From: Thalassobaculum sp965228445
GTDB lineage: Bacteria > Pseudomonadota > Alphaproteobacteria > Thalassobaculales > Thalassobaculaceae
Direction: 5' to 3'
DNA length: 64,000 nucleotides
Assembly (NCBI GenBank): GCA_965228445.1
Contig: OZ245813.1
Span: 744,001-808,000 of the forward strand
Below are positions 60,995 to 64,000 of this stretch, one piece after another. The number at the start of each line of letters is the position of its first letter. Position 1 is the stretch's first letter. The translations under genes were made by a program, and so were the position numbers. A model generated the notes under the pieces. It was not told where the DNA came from. It searched no databases and saw nothing but the letters and a program-made list of their open reading frames with translations.

Positions 60995-61058
60995 AAGCCC
61001 TAGAAAAACCGGGGATAGTTGAATGGACAGCAATCTTTGCTATTGTCCATTGGGCTTT
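60994..61058. terminator. Nested inverted repeat after the MFS gene
   Basis: Outer arms AAAGCCC (60994-61000) and GGGCTTT (61052-61058) enclose inner arms AATGGACA (61022-61029) and TGTCCATT (61044-61051) and a central GCAA-TCT-TTGC. The outer arm touches the MFS stop codon and the right arm ends in CTTTTG, consistent with a terminator. The rest of the gap to hppA (to 61178) holds no gene. Confidence 0.6.
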
Positions 61059-61178
61059 TGAACCGGGGGCGGAAGCTCGCGAATACTACCCTCCGGCTGT
61101 TGTCATTAGAGATCTCGTCAAGCCGTCGCAAAAGATCGGCACCGGGATCTCCTTAGAGGGATGGAAGGGCTTCCAAAG

Positions 61179-63272
61179 ATGGATGAAAAGCTTCTGTTCG
61201 TAGTCCTGTGCGGCGTTGCCGCCTTGATCTACGGCTGGTGGGCGAGCAGGTCGATCCTGTCTGCTAGCGCCGGATCCGAGCGCATGCAGGAAATCGCCGG
61301 CGCGATTCAGGAAGGCGCCAGCGCCTACCTGAACCGGCAGTACACCACGATCGCCATCGTCGGCGCGGTTGTGACCGTGATTCTGCTCGTGACCCTGGGC
61401 ATGACCGTGGCGCTGGGCTTCGTGATCGGCGCGGTGCTGTCGGGCGTGGCCGGATATGTTGGCATGAACGTCTCGGTGCGCGCCAACGTCCGCACCACCC
61501 AGGCGGCGACCACCTCGATGGTCGCGGCGCTGGACGTGGCGTTCAAGTCGGGCGCGGTCACCGGCATGCTGGTGGTCGGCCTCGGCCTGCTGGGCGTCTC
61601 GGGCTACTACCTGGTCCTGCAGTCGATCTACGACACCGCCGATCCGGTCGGCCTGCGCCATATCCTGGAGGCCCTGGTGGCGCTGAGCTTCGGCGCCTCG
61701 CTGATCTCCATCTTCGCCCGTCTCGGCGGCGGTATCTTCACCAAGGGCGCCGATGTGGGCGCCGACCTGGTGGGCAAGGTGGAAGCCGGCATCCCCGAGG
61801 ACGATCCCCGCAACCCGGCGGTGATCGCCGACAACGTGGGCGACAATGTCGGCGACTGCGCCGGTATGGCCGCCGACCTGTTCGAGACCTACGCGGTGAC
61901 CGTGGTCGCCACCATGCTGCTGGCGGCGATCTTCTTCGCAGGCGCCGACGTCATGGCGATGATGACCTACCCGCTGCTGATCGGCGGCGTGTGCATCCTG
62001 GCCTCCGTGGTCGGCACCTTCTTCGTCAAGCTCGGCTCCAGCCAGAAGATCATGGCGGCCCTTTACAAGGGCTTCATCGTGTCCGCCGTGCTGTCCGCGA
62101 TCCTGATCGCCGGGCTGACCTTCTACCTGTTCGGCACCACCGAGGAGATCGCCATGGGCGAGACCACGGTGAACGGCCGCCTGCTGTTCTACTGCGCCCT
62201 GACCGGCCTGGTGGTGACGGGGCTGCTGATCTGGGTGACCGAGTACTACACCTCCACCGAGTTCCGCCCGGTGAAGTCGATCGCCAAGTCGTCGGAGACC
62301 GGCCACGGCACCAACGTCATCCAGGGCCTCGCGGTGTCCATGGAGGCCTGTGCGCTTCCGGCGATCATCATCGCCGGCGGCATCATCGTCTCCTATCTGT
62401 GCGCCGGCGTTTTCGGCATCGGCGTGGCGGCGACCACGATGCTGGCGCTGGCCGGCATGGTGGTGGCGCTCGACGCCTACGGTCCGGTCACCGACAACGC
62501 CGGCGGCATCGCCGAGATGTCGGAGCTGCCGGAGGACGTGCGCAACGTCACCGATGCCCTGGACGCGGTCGGCAACACCACCAAGGCGGTGACCAAGGGC
62601 TATGCCATCGGCTCCGCCGGCCTCGCGGCCCTGGTGCTGTTCGCGGCCTATACCGAGGACCTGCGCTACTACTTCCCGGATCTTGAGGTGCAGTTCCGCC
62701 TGCAGGATCCGTTCGTGGTGGTCGGCCTGTTCATCGGCGGCATGCTGCCCTACCTGTTCGGCGCGCTCGGCATGCAGTCGGTCGGTCGGGCCGGCGGTGC
62801 GGTCGTCGAGGAGGTCCGGCGCCAGTTCCGCGAGAAGCCGGGCATCATGAAGGGTACGGACAAGCCGGAATACGGCACCTGTGTCGACATGCTGACCAAG
62901 GCGGCGATCAAGGAGATGATCGTCCCCTCGATGCTGCCGGTGCTGGCCCCCCCGGTGGTCTACTTCGTGGTGCTGTGGATCGCCGACCAGTCGGCGGCCT
63001 TCACCGCCCTGGGCGCGATGCTGCTGGGCACGATCGTGACCGGCATCTTCGTGGCGATCTCCATGACCGCCGGCGGCGGCGCCTGGGACAATGCCAAGAA
63101 GTACATTGAGGATGGCCATCACGGCGGCAAGGGCTCCGAGGCGCACAAGGCCGCGGTGACCGGCGACACGGTCGGCGATCCCTACAAGGACACCGCCGGC
63201 CCGGCCGTGAACCCGATGATCAAGATCATCAACATCGTGGCGATCCTGCTGCTGGCAGCACTGGCAGGCTGA
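61179..63272 (+). CDS. hppA: K+-independent H+-translocating membrane pyrophosphatase
   Basis: Couples pyrophosphate hydrolysis to proton pumping across the membrane. The 697-residue protein has about 16 hydrophobic segments, the signature GGIFTKGADVGADLVGKVEA, and DNVGDNVGDCAGMAADLFE for Mg-pyrophosphate binding. In GNTTKAVTKG, Lys469 and Thr472 occupy the positions that mark the K+-independent class (K+-dependent enzymes have Ala and Gly/Ala). ATG 61179 with GGAAGGG 10 bp upstream is preferred to ATG 61161, which has none at proper distance. Confidence 0.96.
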   Translation: MDEKLLFVVLCGVAALIYGWWASRSILSASAGSERMQEIAGAIQEGASAYLNRQYTTIAIVGAVVTVILLVTLGMTVALGFVIGAVLSGVAGYVGMNVSVRANVRTTQAATTSMVAALDVAFKSGAVTGMLVVGLGLLGVSGYYLVLQSIYDTADPVGLRHILEALVALSFGASLISIFARLGGGIFTKGADVGADLVGKVEAGIPEDDPRNPAVIADNVGDNVGDCAGMAADLFETYAVTVVATMLLAAIFFAGADVMAMMTYPLLIGGVCILASVVGTFFVKLGSSQKIMAALYKGFIVSAVLSAILIAGLTFYLFGTTEEIAMGETTVNGRLLFYCALTGLVVTGLLIWVTEYYTSTEFRPVKSIAKSSETGHGTNVIQGLAVSMEACALPAIIIAGGIIVSYLCAGVFGIGVAATTMLALAGMVVALDAYGPVTDNAGGIAEMSELPEDVRNVTDALDAVGNTTKAVTKGYAIGSAGLAALVLFAAYTEDLRYYFPDLEVQFRLQDPFVVVGLFIGGMLPYLFGALGMQSVGRAGGAVVEEVRRQFREKPGIMKGTDKPEYGTCVDMLTKAAIKEMIVPSMLPVLAPPVVYFVVLWIADQSAAFTALGAMLLGTIVTGIFVAISMTAGGGAWDNAKKYIEDGHHGGKGSEAHKAAVTGDTVGDPYKDTAGPAVNPMIKIINIVAILLLAALAG

Positions 63273-63293
63273 TCGACCCGACCCAAGAACGGC

Positions 63294-63322
63294 AAAGGCC
63301 CCGGAGGATCTCCGGGGCCTTT
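63294..63322. terminator. Bidirectional intrinsic terminator between hppA and bamE
   Basis: AAAGGCCCCGGAG, loop GAT, CTCCGGGGCCTTT form a 13-bp perfect stem in the 71-bp gap between two convergent genes. The AAA/TTT ends give a short T tract on both strands. Confidence 0.85.
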
Positions 63323-63343
63323 GTGATTCGGGTGCTAGGTGCC

Positions 63344-63799
63344 TTATTCGGTCGGGGTGAAGCGGCCGACGTTGCCGATGAGCTGCTTGAGCAGGGTGAT
63401 GCGCTGGCCGGCGGTCGGCGTCTCGCGGTCGACGATGGCGATCTTTTTGCCGTCTTCCAGATCGAGGGTGCCGATCGACTTCACCGCCCCGGTCGGCTCG
63501 AAGTCCACGTAGACGACGCGGCGCTCGATGGTTTCCGGACGGTAGAAGGCCTGGCGTTCGGTGCGCTGGCCGATGTAGTACCATGTCGGCTCGCCGAAAT
63601 TGGCCTGGCTGGAGGGCGAGCCAAGCAGGGCCAGAACCTCGGACTGCGGCGTGCGGCCCGGTTCGATCTTGGCGAGGGCGTCCACATCCACCATGTTGCC
63701 ATGGGTCGCGATCTGCGGGCTGCAGGCGGCGACCGTAACGGCCAGGGCCACGCCGGCCAGGGCGGAGCGGAGAAGTGAAGGCGTGACGGGCGGGCGCAT
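63344..63799 (-). CDS. bamE: Outer membrane protein assembly factor BamE
   Basis: Small lipoprotein of the BAM complex that inserts beta-barrel proteins in the outer membrane. The 151-residue precursor has a lipoprotein signal with VAAC and lipidated Cys26, and the SmpA/OmlA fold pattern VDALAKIEPGRTPQSEVLAL, LGSPS, WYYIG and VVYVDFEPTG. ATG 63799 has AGGA 7 bp upstream; longer in-frame starts at 63829 and 63886 have none and weaken the signal. It diverges from the chaperone gene at the right edge. Confidence 0.92.
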   Translation of the reverse strand: MRPPVTPSLLRSALAGVALAVTVAACSPQIATHGNMVDVDALAKIEPGRTPQSEVLALLGSPSSQANFGEPTWYYIGQRTERQAFYRPETIERRVVYVDFEPTGAVKSIGTLDLEDGKKIAIVDRETPTAGQRITLLKQLIGNVGRFTPTE

Positions 63800-63876
63800 C
63801 GCGGATCCTGGTATCTGAGTATCCCGCATCGAACGGGGCGACGGTATGGTCGCTGTCGGAGTAACGGAGAACAAAG

Positions 63877-64000
63877 ATTTTCGCACGGTTTTTCAAGAGG
63901 GACGAGACCCGCAAGGCGGTCGAACGGCTGTATGACGCCGTGGTCGAGCAGGCGCGCACGCCCGGCTTCTATGCCGATTTCGGCGTTGCGGACCATCTCG
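63877..64000 (+). CDS. Ubiquinol-cytochrome c chaperone family protein (start only, cut by window edge)
   Basis: The last 41 codons in the window read (M)FARFFKRDETRKAVERLYDA, then VVEQARTPGFYADFGVADHL, which matches the N-terminus of the Cbp3-like ubiquinol-cytochrome c chaperone family (involved in cytochrome bc1 assembly). In this frame an in-frame TAA lies five codons upstream and no ATG, GTG or TTG occurs before ATT 63877. GGAG is 7 bp upstream of that ATT, the ideal distance, so ATT appears to be the start codon. The next GTG would remove about 20 conserved residues. Confidence 0.75.
   Translation, partial: MFARFFKRDETRKAVERLYDAVVEQARTPGFYADFGVADHL

Noticed and set aside
61086..63959. 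Open frame of 957 codons on the minus strand across hppA and bamE
   Set aside because: It is antisense to hppA and in another frame of bamE, with no domain and no ribosome binding site.

Overview
The window is one contiguous piece of a high-GC alphaproteobacterial chromosome, most likely Rhodospirillales in the broad sense. This rests on GC-rich third codon positions, a MucR/Ros-type regulator, the order tig-clpP-clpX-lon-hup, an uninterrupted nuoA-N operon followed by coaX-rnj-mce, the block rpiB-glyA-nrdR-ribD-ribE-ribB-ribH-nusB-thiL, and an hppA proton-pumping pyrophosphatase. I cannot name the genus. I see no insertion sequence, prophage, CRISPR array or rRNA. Nearly all of the DNA is core-genome coding sequence.

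Layout. 1-5246: recG (cut by the left edge, minus strand), sdhE and mfd (repair and transcription coupling, succinate dehydrogenase assembly). 5250-9341: small accessory genes: an APH-type kinase, an FNT-family channel followed by an ABC membrane domain with no ATPase, a DUF2867 protein and a FrnE-like DsbA protein. 9474-11013: two paralogous secreted four-cysteine proteins diverging from a LuxR-type regulator. 11084-21431: acyl-CoA synthetase, large MscS-type channel, Gfo/Idh oxidoreductase, membrane-bound class III cyclase, prfC and malonyl-CoA decarboxylase. 21573-28761: tRNA-Leu, trigger factor, ClpP, ClpX, Lon, HU and tRNA-Val, a protein quality-control block. 28788-30367: a DUF2161 nuclease-like protein, a small unknown protein and tRNA-Asp.

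30594-44984: complete 14-subunit respiratory complex I. 45048-48227: coaX, rnj, methylmalonyl-CoA epimerase and a DUF1467 protein. 48228-48860: the only long gene-free stretch; it carries a candidate small RNA with promoter, hairpins and terminator. 48861-51483: a secreted unknown, glutaryl-CoA dehydrogenase, a DUF6898 protein and mucR. 51809-59531: rpiB, glyA, nrdR, the riboflavin genes, nusB, thiL and a FliL-like protein. 59807-64000: an MFS transporter, hppA, bamE and the start of a ubiquinol-cytochrome c chaperone gene cut by the right edge.

Most genes form compact plus-strand operons with ATGA overlaps or gaps of a few bases. Several parts are less ordinary: the regulator plus secreted-pair locus with a tandem 11-bp repeat and a hairpin over the ribosome binding site; a His/Asp-repeat insertion in trigger factor; the candidate small RNA near 48.6 kb; an apparent ATT start codon at 63877; an orphan ABC membrane domain; a MucR protein lacking a zinc ligand; and a 60-bp patch of foreign-looking codons inside prfC.
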